Assembly (NCBI GenBank): GCA_015698045.1
Contig: BLAL01000194.1
Span: 1,178,001 to 1,242,000 of the forward strand
Reading direction: 5' to 3'
Length of the DNA: 64,000 nucleotides
Source: Rhizophagus clarus
Lineage: Eukaryota > Glomeromycota > Glomeromycetes > Glomerales > Glomeraceae
Under the pieces are notes generated by a model, which saw only the letters and a list, made by a program, of their open reading frames with translations, did not search any database and was not told the origin of the DNA. Position 1 is the first letter of the stretch, and the number at the start of each line of letters is the position of its first letter. Made by a program: the position numbers and the translations under genes. Below, piece after piece: positions 9,306 to 20,827 of this stretch.

Positions 9306-9943
9306 TTTTTTTTTACAGCATAGCAGTTTCGAGATTCGTCAGCATCAATATATTCGTCATCTTTTTCTACTTCCTCTTCTTCAGAATCCTCTATATATTC
9401 TTCTATGTATTCTTCTTCAGAGTCTTCAGGATCTTCTTCCTCATTTTGATATACATAATTAACTTTCTTAGTCCGCTTAAGTCTAGGATAATTAATTTTT
9501 GTATGACCAGCCTTTCCACATGCTGAACAATGTCGGGTTTGCTTTGCAGATGCTTTTGGCACTACCTTTCTAATAACTTTCTTCGTGGCGTATGTACTTT
9601 TGGGTATAAAGGGGCTCTTTCTAACATGAGCTGATTGACCTCCTAATCTCTTTTTAAGTTCTTCATAAATAAAATTTTCTAATGTCGCATCATCTGTTCC
9701 TATTCCTGTATAAGCCAAATCTCTTGCTAGACGAATTTTAAAATCATCTTTATGTGGTTGAGCTATATAATTAACTGGAGCTATTGTATGAGCTTGTATT
9801 CTTTTACCTGCACTTTCATGCCATATATTACGCAAGTCTGTAAAAAATGCAATGACTGTAGCAGGATTAGCAATTCTAACTCTCATTTCTAAATCAGAAG
9901 GCAATTGATTAAATAGATAAGGTAAGGCATCAGCATCTGGCAT
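9302..9943 (-). CDS. Gag-like C-terminal region with CCHC zinc knuckle (fossil part)
   Basis: About 213 residues. The central motif CSACGKAGHTKINYP is knuckle-like (Cys-x2-Cys-x4-His spacing). It is followed by a long acidic Glu/Asp tract. The upstream part (LPYLFNQLPSDLEMRVRI) resembles the C-terminal part of retroelement capsids. It lies directly after the coiled-coil Gag-like frame on the same strand. Confidence 0.6.
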   Translation of the reverse strand: MPDADALPYLFNQLPSDLEMRVRIANPATVIAFFTDLRNIWHESAGKRIQAHTIAPVNYIAQPHKDDFKIRLARDLAYTGIGTDDATLENFIYEELKKRLGGQSAHVRKSPFIPKSTYATKKVIRKVVPKASAKQTRHCSACGKAGHTKINYPRLKRTKKVNYVYQNEEEDPEDSEEEYIEEYIEDSEEEEVEKDDEYIDADESRNCYAVKKK

Positions 9944-10033
9944 TGCTTGTACTAGTGGTTTGATTCGTTTTTCATAACTATCTGGAGTATCTGTCTCTAA
10001 AAACTTTTCATTAACAAGAGCAAATATAGCACT

Positions 10034-11281
10034 TCAGTTAGTCCCTACCATAACTTCTCTATATTTTTCATGCAACCAATTTAGAAAAAGAGGTTCAGTA
10101 TTAATAGCTGGATTACCTGCTGCATAAGGATCATTGGCAGGAACAGGTGCAAATCTACCTGTCATCTTATTTATCATAACTTGACATCTTGCAGCGGCAT
10201 TAAAGGCAGCAACGGCTAAGGGACGTGCCATCTCATTTATATTTCTAAGCTTTTGATAATATACGTCTGGTGGTTCCTGCCCATCATAATTGGGTAATTG
10301 TGCAAATAATGGTGATAATGTATGCATAACATCTTGTATTGTAGCCATGTTTCCTGGAGGATTGTTTTGTAAATTCAAAATAATTTGTCGTGAATTTAAT
10401 TCCCTACCCTTCCATTTTTGATATTTATTAAATACAAATGCCCGATTAAATTCTGCTAAGTCTGCCTCAGCTTTGCGTCTCTGATTTATTAGCTGAAGGA
10501 TGGCTTTTTCTCCTACTAATACATTTATTCGGTTTTGTTTTCTTAAGGCTATTCTTTGACCATTAGTTTGCCTATCTTGAGTTATTTGCCACCAACGTCG
10601 ACGCTCATTTGCCTCATTATTATATGCCAAAGTCAGTAGCTGAGCTCTTCGAAGACATTCATTTCTAACATTTGCCATATCATTCATAAGGTTATTTATC
10701 TGACCATAGGTATTATTAAGCAGTCCATGAGCAGTAATAAGCTGACCTTGCATGTTAATAGCATCTTGAGCATGTCTATGCATAAGTCCACGAGCAGTTG
10801 TTAATGAGATTCGTATTTCATTTAGTGTATTTTTGGGGTTAAATGATGTATCCCCATCAATATATGCTTCCACCCAATCTAGTGCTGTAGCGATATTTAT
10901 TAAAATATCAGGTATGGCCATATTTTCTTGTTCTTCTTCAGAATGTTTATTATTAGATTTAGATAATTCTTGTATACGAGATTTAAGTTTATCTATTGTG
11001 TCTTCTAGCTGGATAATTTGATTATCTTGAATAACTAATGCCTCCTCTTTTAGCTCCAGGTGATCCTGACATTTTTTAAGTTCACTTAGAATAACCTTAC
11101 ATTTATCCTTTAACTGATTAACTTCATCATCATAAGATTGTATATTCTTTTCAAGATGAGAAATATATCGCTCACAGGCTTTAATTTCCTCTTCAAGTTT
11201 GCGGATTTTCTTTTGTACTAACTTTATCCCTAAATCAAAGTTGCTGTTTAGTTGTTCAAGATATGTCTGATCAACTTCCAT
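10034..11281 (-). CDS. Coiled-coil Gag-like protein of the long-TIR element (fossil part)
   Basis: 415 residues. Residues about 5-110 are strongly charged heptad sequence, predicted coiled coil. The middle is Asn/Arg-rich and helical. The C-terminal quarter (LPNYDGQEPPDVYYQKLRNI) has the P-x-Y/F-x-G-x-x-P...YY pattern common at the start of Gag capsid-like regions. Its start overlaps, head to head, the start region of the plus-strand integrase frame, leaving no separate promoter between them. Confidence 0.6.
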   Translation of the reverse strand: MEVDQTYLEQLNSNFDLGIKLVQKKIRKLEEEIKACERYISHLEKNIQSYDDEVNQLKDKCKVILSELKKCQDHLELKEEALVIQDNQIIQLEDTIDKLKSRIQELSKSNNKHSEEEQENMAIPDILINIATALDWVEAYIDGDTSFNPKNTLNEIRISLTTARGLMHRHAQDAINMQGQLITAHGLLNNTYGQINNLMNDMANVRNECLRRAQLLTLAYNNEANERRRWWQITQDRQTNGQRIALRKQNRINVLVGEKAILQLINQRRKAEADLAEFNRAFVFNKYQKWKGRELNSRQIILNLQNNPPGNMATIQDVMHTLSPLFAQLPNYDGQEPPDVYYQKLRNINEMARPLAVAAFNAAARCQVMINKMTGRFAPVPANDPYAAGNPAINTEPLFLNWLHEKYREVMVGTN

Positions 11282-11964
11282 TGTTACCTATTATTTCTAT
11301 AGATTCTAGTGAAACTCGAAATCTTGATATTTCTATTGCTTTGAAAAAGATTTATTATCAGCCTATTGGTTATTATCGAAATGTTAAAAAATTACATGAA
11401 GCTTCTCTTAAAGCTGGGTATGATTTTAGTTTAGATGAAGTGGAGGGCTGGCTTGAAAGACAAGCTATACACCAAATACATAAGCCTCGTCTTAAATATA
11501 TCCCTCGTGCAAGTTTTTGCTCTGTTACTATTCCCAATGAAGTCCATCAGGCGGATGTTCTCTATATGCCTTATGACAAAGTAGGTCGGATTACTTATCT
11601 TTTTTGCCTTAATATGGTTGATGTGGCTTCGAGATATAAAGCCTCTATCCCTATTGGTGCATATAATGTTAAGGATAGGCAGGGTATCTTAACTTCTGCT
11701 ACTATTGCTCGATCACTTGAGAAAATCTATGATGATCCTAAATGTCCTTTGGTCTGGCCGAAATTATTAATTACTAATAGAGGATCAGAGTTTAAAGGTG
11801 ATTGTGAGAGATTAATGAAAGAGCATGGTGTGAAAATACAGAAGGCCAAATCTAAGCATACTATGGGTATTGTTGAAAGGTATAATCGCACCTTAGTTGA
11901 AAAACTATTTCCTTTCCAGGATGCTTCTGATCTCTTGACTTTAGATAGACGATCCAGGACTTAG
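11263..11964 (+). CDS. rve-type integrase core region (fossil part)
   Basis: The N-terminal part reads KKIYYQPIGYYRNVKKLHEA, as in Polinton/Tlr-type integrases. The catalytic RNase H-fold core follows: HQADVLYMPYDKVGRITYLF, then KLLITNRGSEFKGD, then the helix ending GIVERYNRTLVEKLF. This order is that of the retroviral integrase/Polinton integrase core. A separate downstream frame at 11974-12399 has integrase C-terminal character. The region is broken. Confidence 0.75.
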   Translation: MSDQLPLLPIISIDSSETRNLDISIALKKIYYQPIGYYRNVKKLHEASLKAGYDFSLDEVEGWLERQAIHQIHKPRLKYIPRASFCSVTIPNEVHQADVLYMPYDKVGRITYLFCLNMVDVASRYKASIPIGAYNVKDRQGILTSATIARSLEKIYDDPKCPLVWPKLLITNRGSEFKGDCERLMKEHGVKIQKAKSKHTMGIVERYNRTLVEKLFPFQDASDLLTLDRRSRT

Positions 11965-11973
11965 GTAAAGAAT

Positions 11974-12399
11974 TTGCCGATAGTTGTTGAGGACATTAAT
12001 AATTCTATCACACGTCAGCTTGGTATTTTTCCTGTTGATGCAATAAAGGAAAAAGAGGTCTTTGCTAAGCCTTCTTACCTTCAAGATGGTCCTATAGGCT
12101 TTGATGAGGAAAAGCTTTCTATCGATATTTTAGTAAGATATTTGTTGTATCCTATTGATTTAGAGGATGGGAGACGTCGTGCTGGTGACTTGAATTGGTC
12201 TCCACATATTTATCATATCCGGGAATCTATAATGCAAAAAAATCAGCCGATCTTGTACTGGTTGGAAGAAGTCCCCTTTGGACTAACTGATGATGATGAT
12301 TATGTAGTCAAACATCCTGAAAGATCTTTTGTGCGAGAAGAGTTAATGGTTATTCCCTTTGATACTGAATTGCCTCCTCAGTGGGTGCTCACGAATTAA
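11974..12399 (+). CDS. Integrase C-terminal-type region with chromo-like tail (fossil part)
   Basis: It begins IVVEDINNSITRQLGIFPVD, the helix that follows the catalytic core in many integrases (N-x-x-x-x-x-x-G-x-x-P). A long region follows, containing PIDLEDGRRRAGDLNWSPHI and then PILYWLEEVPFG, which resembles the SH3-like C-terminal domain of Polinton-type integrases. Confidence 0.6.
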   Translation: MPIVVEDINNSITRQLGIFPVDAIKEKEVFAKPSYLQDGPIGFDEEKLSIDILVRYLLYPIDLEDGRRRAGDLNWSPHIYHIRESIMQKNQPILYWLEEVPFGLTDDDDYVVKHPERSFVREELMVIPFDTELPPQWVLTN

Positions 12400-12403
12400 A
12401 TCT

Positions 12404-12787
12404 CTAAAGTGATGATAAGAAGTCTTCTGTCTCTTCATCAACTTGTTTATCGGTAATAAAATAATCCTTGGCTAATTTATAGTATAATTTATATAGTTCC
12501 ATAATGGTATTAAGAATCTTTGGATCCTTCCCGTAGAATTCTTTGTAGTCATCTTTGACTTTATGATATTTGGCTTTATTAGGAAATATGGTCATGGTTA
12601 GTTTGAGAACATATTCTTGGGGATCTTCTGCCTGGCGTAATTTTTTAATTCGCTCTTTGTATGATTGCATGAATTTACCATCTTTTGGTTTTCTATAGTA
12701 GATCCCTGCCTTGACTACATTTATTAATGCCTGTTTGATTTCTTGATATGTAGGCTTGGTATCTGCTAATTGATTTTGTGTACTCAT
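12404..12787 (-). CDS. Uncharacterised 127-residue protein of the long-TIR element (fossil part)
   Basis: Lys/Tyr-rich, all-helical-looking protein, with no motif I recognise. It lies convergent to the integrase region, five bases beyond its end. Its frame looks whole. It has no Cys/His cluster and no signal or membrane segment. Confidence 0.5.
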   Translation of the reverse strand: MSTQNQLADTKPTYQEIKQALINVVKAGIYYRKPKDGKFMQSYKERIKKLRQAEDPQEYVLKLTMTIFPNKAKYHKVKDDYKEFYGKDPKILNTIMELYKLYYKLAKDYFITDKQVDEETEDFLSSL

Positions 12788-12861
12788 TGTATAATTAGTA
12801 TATGTTTTACTATATTGTGTAAAGATTTTTTCAATTAAAATTATTTATTTATCTAGAAGAA

Positions 12862-13137
12862 ATGAAGGCAAAATTTGTTTGTTATCATCTTAAAAATACT
12901 GGTGAAATTTGTGATAATGGATGTGATAAACCTGAAGGATGTCATTTACATTGCAAAGCTATGTTGCGCCTACCATGCAGAGTATATGATAGACCTACAA
13001 AGATAAATAAACCTCCAGGGATTAATAATGACTTATGTAGCTATTGTAATAAGAGTAATTATCAGATTTGTTATGTGAATATTTTTCGAGATAAGGCCTT
13101 GATATATGATCAATATAATGAAAAGGTTATACTTTGA
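12862..13137 (+). CDS. Small Cys/His-rich protein, right copy, in the long-TIR element (fossil part)
   Basis: 91 residues. The N-terminus has a CxxxxxxxxxxC-N-G-C...C-H-L-H-C cluster (CDNGCDKPEGCHLHC) and the C-terminal part has LCSYC. It is a plausible two-site zinc-binding protein. Its C-terminal two thirds lie in the right terminal repeat and recur at 7136-7363. It points outward toward the element end. Confidence 0.55.
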   Translation: MKAKFVCYHLKNTGEICDNGCDKPEGCHLHCKAMLRLPCRVYDRPTKINKPPGINNDLCSYCNKSNYQICYVNIFRDKALIYDQYNEKVIL

Positions 13138-13788
13138 GGTGCGATATAAATATGGTCACTCAGAGGTGAGATTTATTTTTCTTAATGAATTTTTAAATGA
13201 ATTGACTTTAGAATGGTTTCCTGTATATCCAGAAAATAATGGTATGCTATAATAGACTCAATTTTTTTTTAAATCAAGAATTTGGATACCAGACAGGATA
13301 AGTCTCACCTCTTTGAGGTGAGACTTATCCTGGATTTGTTTATGTTAATGAATCAGCTTTAGAATTAATTCTAGGATAACATAAAATCTGATATGCAAAA
13401 TGAGCTTGCATTTGTGGCCTGCGAGCACACTCGGACACTTTGATCCTCGGTGCTCTTGGCCTTTTTTAAAGCCAAGCAATATCGCATACTTTTTTTGATA
13501 TATTATTTGGAATTAAAATCAGGCCAGCATATTAACAAAGATGGTTATCTCCTTTAACTTGAAAACTAAAAAAATGGATAAAAAGATATGTTAACAAAAT
13601 TTGTGCCCCAGCCTTATTTAAAACTTAAATTCAATATTGTATTTCGATATGTTTCCTGGTCTTGGAAATAAATTTGGGGTTAAAAACGATTACATAAATT
13701 TCGTATATCGGAAAATAAGCCAGGAGAGGCTTACACTAATTATACCTATACAGAAATCTTGTTCCAGAACCCCCATTTTGTTCTATAT
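12958..13788. repeat. Right terminal inverted repeat of the 7.3-kb element
   Basis: Reverse complement of 6484-7315. The homology stops where the Cys-rich small protein's N-terminal coding part begins, so this repeat boundary falls inside a coding region. Confidence 0.9.
13295..13331. repeat. 37-nt perfect palindrome in right terminal repeat
   Basis: AGGATAAGTCTCACCTC, a TTT centre, then the exact reverse complement. The motif CTCACCTC recurs singly nearer the element interior, in CTCAGAGGTGAG at about 13159-13170. Confidence 0.85.
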
Positions 13789-13793
13789 TTATA

Positions 13794-14978
13794 TTAAAAT
13801 TTGCTATATCAGGTATTATATCATTATATTAAAAACTGATTGTAAATACTAATATTTATAAAATAAATTTGTTTTTAATCAGTATTAATTTATTAAATTA
13901 TAATTTTAAATTTTTTTTTTTAATAAAGTTATAATTTAAATTTTAGTAAATTAAGTTAAATTTTAAATATAATAATTTAATTTGAGCAAATTATATTAAT
14001 TTTTAAAGGAAAAAAGATGTTTAAATTTAAAAAAATTTTTATAAATTCTATATATAATATCTGGGATTTTAATATAATGATAAAAACTATATAAATTTTT
14101 ATTTTAAAAATTTTTAATGCTAATAAAGTAAATAAAATTTTTTTAAATTTAATAAATTATAAATTCATTTTACAAATAATAATAATATAAAATAAGATTT
14201 AATAATTTTATTTAATATAAATTAATAAAATAATTAGATTTTTATAATTATATTTTATAATAGTTTATTAAAAGCTTTTGAAATTTAAATTTTAAAATTA
14301 AGAAATAAATTTATTTTTTTAGCATTTATAATTTAAATTGAATACTATTTATTAATATTAAATTAATATAATATTTGTTAAACTTATTTATAATTATAAT
14401 ATACTGATTATTAAAATTTGTTTTCAATTATTCTATATAAAATTCTATATTTTTTTCTAATAGTAAAATATTAGAATTTTTTAAGATATTAGTAAATTTT
14501 TTTGCTTCAATTTTTTAAAAAAATAACTAGTTTTTTTTTAAAGCATTATGTTTAATTTTGATAATTTTTATATTATAAAATTATTTAATAATAATAAATA
14601 AAATCAGTAAAGTTTTAAATCCTTTAACATTGAATTTTACAAGTAATGAAATGAGTTGGCAAAATAAATTTATGAAAAAGTGTGATTTTTGAAAAAAAAA
14701 TATTTGTTATAAAAATGAGGTAAAACAAAGATAAAATATTTTTATTATAGCTGATTATGCATTTCTTTGAATTGCAATCAATTACAGAGATCTGTATAAT
14801 ACATATCAACATTTTTACTTATTATATAATTACTGTCAGAATTACATCTTATATACGGTAATCACATCTTTTTATAAGTACTTATTTTTATAGAACAGAT
14901 TTTAATGCTATTGAATTACCTTTATAATAGCTATAATCACTATCACACAAAAATCTTAACATTTAAAATAAATCAAAC
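13794..14978. other. Extremely AT-rich intergenic DNA
   Basis: Over 1.1 kb of A/T-dominated sequence between the long-TIR element and the RNF213-like fragment. No protein-like frame, tRNA-like cloverleaf or bounded repeat was seen. Confidence 0.6.
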
Positions 14979-15338
14979 TCATGTAAATAATTTGGTTATT
15001 GAATTAAAACAACTGTTTTGAGATTTTATTATTTGTAGACAAACTATTTCCTTTCGCTCACTTAGCCGGTTTAACTCTCCTCTTCTTTCTCTATTTTCAT
15101 CCATTTTCTTTTTAGAACACGTCATGTATGTTCTAATATTGTTCACTAAATCATATTGTAATTCGAAATCTAGTAATTCTAAATTTGCAATGCAGAATAA
15201 ACAATTTTTATACCCATTTTTTGATGCGAAAAAACATCGTTTGATAAAAATCGAAAGTTCTTCTGCTGTGGTTGATGACGTACATATCAACAATTGCCAA
15301 GGTTCAGAGTAAGATCCATGGTTGGCATAAAATGACAC
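14979..15338 (-). pseudogene. RNF213/mysterin-like gene fragment
   Basis: The minus-strand frame reads PNIIVSFYANHGSYSEPWQL, then LICTSSTTAEELSIFIKRCF, then CLFCIANLELLDFELQYDLV. This matches a conserved block of RNF213-type giant AAA+ E3 ligases (a 'vLLCTs.TT.EEv..FlrRc' segment followed by 'iycL.nadlLsyev'). Only about 120 residues are present. An in-frame stop precedes the segment, and no AAA+ Walker motif or RING domain is found nearby. The C-terminus runs into unrelated Lys/Asn-rich sequence. It is most likely a gene relic or one exon of a dismantled copy. Identification rests on recalled family sequence. Confidence 0.55.
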
Positions 15339-15703
15339 TATAATATTAGGGACTCTATATGTTCAAGGAAGGCAGTGGAGATAATTCAAGGACACAATGG
15401 AGTTACGAATTCAACTCTGCTAAGTTTTTTCAGTATTCAAGGTTAATTAAATTACTTAAAAAATTGTCTTTATTATAAAATACAAAATAAAAAATGACGT
15501 TCTTATTCCTTTTTAAAATTACAATATGCAATCTATGTATATAATCTATTTATATATTACATTTCTCATTTAAGGTTTGTAAAATCACCAAGCAAGTCAC
15601 TAAAAGCACTTATTTCATTAATAAAGTAATTAATTATTAATGAGAAATTATTATTTTTTTCTTTAATTAAAGCGAAAATGATGTGTAAATATATATATAT
15701 TAC
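15339..15703. other. Intergenic, downstream of the ArfGAP gene
   Basis: AT-rich DNA after the ArfGAP stop. It probably includes that gene's 3' untranslated region. No further gene was seen. Confidence 0.5.
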
Positions 15704-17108
<1,405 letters not shown>

Positions 17109-18043
17109 GTTAAAGTTAACAAATAGAAAATAAAATAAAGAAAAAAAATGAATATACGAAACGAATACAGTATTATGAAGGTGTAACACATAAAAATTCG
17201 TGTAATCTTACTACTATAAAAATGGCATATAACTTAAATAATTGCGAAATTTCATTACCTGTTACTTTTCATTGAAAAGTTAATTAACAAAATTTGATCA
17301 TGGTTTTTGTAAAGAAAAATCACTAATATAAATTGCCTTCTTCTCCTTTATAAAAAACTTTTAAATGGGAGTACCGAGTACGGTAACAACTACAGTTGAC
17401 GAGCAACCATGAAAAACTATCTGCTTTTATATATCAATAAATTGTCTAACAACAAAAATTTGTTTTAAACAGAAATTAGGAATACTCTTTATCCCTTGGA
17501 TAATAAACGATCAGTAATTTAATAATGATATAAAAGCGACATTAATGTACCATATCAAAGTTGATCATTTGGGTAAATAAAAGAACAACCCAAGTAATTA
17601 TCCATTACAGGGTATATAACTGATCGCTTTGTATAATCCCGCGAATATATTTTCTAATGACGTTGTATCGCGAAAATCCTTAGTATAAACATCAAGAAAG
17701 TAAAATAATCAATTTCTATTTAAGTATTATTTATTAGAAAAAAAGGATTTTGCTTTAGCGTACAAAGATCTCTTTTACAAAGTAAAATACAACGGCTGAT
17801 TTTTTTATTTGCTAAATCCAACACATGACCAAATGCAAAACAACTTATTTAATTTTTATTTTATTTACTACATTATTAATTTCTAAGTATATAAATTTAT
17901 AAATAAATGCAAAATAAAATTTATAATTACTGGAGGGGTGGGGAATATTTGTTTACAAAGCATAATATATAAATCAGTTATTTCACGGTGGATATCAATG
18001 ATTTTCACGGCTGTGCCGTGAAATAACTATTAACACACTCTTT
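17109..18043. other. Intergenic between ArfGAP start and Argonaute end
   Basis: Holds the ArfGAP upstream region and the Argonaute 3' region. The only structure seen is the palindromic repeat at 17975-18028. Confidence 0.5.
17975..18028. repeat. Dispersed palindrome-bearing repeat, copy 1
   Basis: CACGGCTGTGCCGTG, a hairpin, is preceded by GTGGATATCAATGATTTT. A diverged copy lies at 30831-30880. This copy starts and ends with complementary AGTTATTTCACGG / CCGTGAAATAACT, so the whole unit folds back. It sits just downstream of the Argonaute stop. Confidence 0.7.
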
Positions 18044-20309
18044 TCACATAAAGTACATAACCTTTAGCAAATCAGCTTTTACCGCAGCGTAACTCGCCGA
18101 TCCAGCACCTTCCGATGTATCAGGATCGCTCCAATTTTCACCACTCGAATGAAATCTCGCTCTAGCGCAGACTAAATGTGCATAATATACTGGCGGTACC
18201 AGAGAAACTGCACGAGTGCATCTAGCAAAAACGTAACACAAATTGTACGATAACGTTTGAAGTGAATCGGAGTTAAACCCGTTCTCATCAAGTAGAACGT
18301 GGTAATGCGTCGGACGTGAGGTCCCTTGTAAGCCGGGATGGCTTTGAAGATAAAAGTCGAACTCAAATGGGTGAGTTATAACTGACTCCACTACTGTTCC
18401 AGGAAGACAGTTTCCTGTTCTGTCGGCATCCTTTTGATCCATTGGGAAAAAACGTGTGTGGTGACGTTTTTGCACAACTACAAAGGTTATAGTTGGTTTA
18501 TATTTCTCATCAAGTGATTTGCATGCGGCTAAATGTTTATTATAACAATGTACTAAGTAAGTAAAGAGTGTGTGAATATAAATAATTAAAATATAAATAT
18601 ACCTTTTATTGCCTTGATTTCATTCTCTAGTACTATGGAAAATTGGCCTTCGGAAACTCCGTCTCGATAAAATAAAATTCGTTCGGGCTTTCTTCCACAA
18701 GTCTGATAAAACGTTTTTAATAGTTCCTTGGCCATTTCGGCTAAATCGCTAATTACTTCTTGTTTGCCAGTTTGAACGCGAATCGCAGCAGCATAGCGAG
18801 ATGCTTTTGCATCCATTGAAGCGGTCACAGCAGCAATAGATGGACGACCGGTATTCTGATCGCCAGGTGCAGGATGAGTAACATCTGCACCCATTAGGAT
18901 GGTCGGACGTTGTGTGATGAATGGTACTTGCGTGGGATCAATAAATGAATTCATTCCTCCAAGTTTGACATTCATTTTTAGACAAACGTTAGCACAATAT
19001 TGTTTCTTTGCTGCGAACATATGTTTACCCTGAATGCATTGAGAAGCTACGCCAATTACGGTATCGCTCACACGTTTAATTTCGGCATATAACGGTACAC
19101 CAGTGTTAGGGAGAATACAAAGAATCAACTGAGGTTTTGATTTAGCCGTGTTTCCAGCCCTAACCCAAACTTGTCTTAAAGCTTTTTCAATGTCACCCTG
19201 AGGGTTACAATGTTGAATAGGTGGATTCTTGTTTGGAATATTCATTCCAGTATCTTGACATGTGGTAACCAATTCTCTAATGAATTTTTGTACAGCACCA
19301 ATTGGATAATCTCTTTCATTTCCAAAAACAGCACAAGCCCATGAACCAAGTGTAGCGCCTGTAGCTACTTTTTTATCTCGTAAATTCCACGAACCGTCTC
19401 TTGGAGTAAAAGTAGCATCTTTAGAGTTGGGATGATATTGTAATTTTGGTGCAGGCAATACTCTAGCTTGAACTACGGCCATATCACCAGATACACTTAG
19501 ACCAAATTGTTGCATATACTCATTTTGTCGATAATTAAGTATTTGTAAACCTTGACTGATTTTATTAGCACGGGCACTTGGTGGCTGACAAGTAAACTTA
19601 ATCATGTCGGCTGTTTGTCTTTCGTTTAATTTACGTATATAACGTTGTCCCTAACGAAAATAAAAAAATATCATTGATTTTTATCTTTTTTTAAAAAAAA
19701 AAAAATCATTATTAATTAGTATTATGATATTGATATTTTTTTACATACATTTACCACATTACATATTTCCATTGGTAAATATGTTTCTTTTCGGACGACA
19801 ACGCAAGGAAGGAATGGATATGTTAAACGTCTATTATACGTATTATTAAAGTATGTAGCAACATCAATTTGTCGACCATCAACTTCAAATTTGGTACTTG
19901 AAGCCGGAGTGTTGGTCAATTTAGTTATTCTCAATCGACGTTTTTGAGCATTTTCACCACGGTGAGTAACATAAATCTTCAGGTTCTTCAATGATTTTTC
20001 AAGCTTGGTACGATCTCTATCCTGAATTCTCCTAAGGTCTTCAGCGCTTCGTTTACCGAGTATTTTTACAACCATCTGTACTAGATCACCACCTTCATAA
20101 AAGGCGGTAGCGCTTAAGTCAATGTTTATCATCATTTTTCTTGGTGTAGGCCTCGCGGATTGATAATATCCTTGCCAAACTTCCACTCCACCGTTGAGAG
20201 GTCGTGAGCCTTGGTTAGTGAAAAATGATCTTCCAACAGTAGCATGTTCCATTGATGGTTTATGGCGAATTAATATATCAAGAGCCATAATACCTAATGA
20301 ACATTAAAT

Positions 20310-20354
<45 letters not shown>

Positions 20355-20827
20355 TGCAAGATCTATAATAATAAGTATTAACCTGTTAAGATGTTTGGTG
20401 ATATTTTCCCTTTTCCATCAAGAAATCTGTGAAGTTCTTCCATATTTATTTTGTTAACAAGCTTAATTTTAACTTTAAACGCACGTGCAGGTCTTTTACC
20501 CGGCGGAGTACCGTCGTCTTCTGGTAGAGTCACGTCGAAAGTAGCAGAGTCGCCAAAAGGTAATGGCTTAGCAGTATAAAGATTTTTACGGCCATCGTAC
20601 ACGGGTTTTATTTTACCAAGATCACTCTCTGAATGTAAAGTTTCAAAATGTTTATAAATTTTTCTGTTCATGGCGGGCGGAACTTCCGGGGAGATATCGA
20701 TGTCGTAGTGGTGAATATCGGCATCGGGTAGTTTTGTAACTTCAAAGAAGTTCGCTCGGACTCTTACTTGCCGACCCAATCGACCCAAACCAGGACGTTT
20801 AACAAATTCCGTTATCGTCGAAGTCAT
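18044..20827 (-). CDS. Argonaute (eukaryotic AGO clade), intact
   Basis: Guide-RNA-binding effector of RNA silencing. Four exons (20383-20827, 19749-20293, 18603-19650, 18044-18528) join in phase to 840 residues. The N domain begins [23 protein letters not shown] lies in about residues 210-330. The MID domain has the 5'-phosphate pocket pattern ([24 protein letters not shown]). PIWI carries the catalytic tetrad: D586 in [13 protein letters not shown]628 in [12 protein letters not shown]660 in [11 protein letters not shown] and H797 in [11 protein letters not shown]. All four are present, so slicer activity is plausible. Intron 1 contains a TAA microsatellite (20316-20353). The C-terminus ends VMYFM, close to the usual YFx end. 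An RdRP gene lies 22 kb away on the same strand. Confidence 0.96.

Larger units (their letters stand above)
6484..13788. mobile_element. 7.3-kb long-TIR element with Gag-like, retropepsin-like and integrase-like parts (fossil)
   Basis: Terminal inverted repeats of about 830 bp (6484-7315 and 12958-13788) bound the element. A candidate 5-bp target duplication, TTATA, lies at 6479-6483 and 13789-13793; it is weak because the flank is AT-rich. The interior holds a rve-type integrase region on the plus strand, and coiled-coil Gag-like, zinc-knuckle and retropepsin-like regions on the minus strand, plus small Cys-rich proteins. I found no reverse transcriptase, RNase H, protein-primed polymerase or packaging ATPase. 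The integrase resembles those of Polinton, Tlr and Ginger elements. The two repeats differ at about 10 of the outermost 255 aligned positions, mostly transitions, so it is moderately old. It is broken, with a handful of breaks, and contains an internal fold-back. Confidence 0.85.

Noticed and set aside
20316-20353. TAA trinucleotide run in Argonaute intron 1
   Set aside because: Ordinary microsatellite inside an intron; noted with the gene only.
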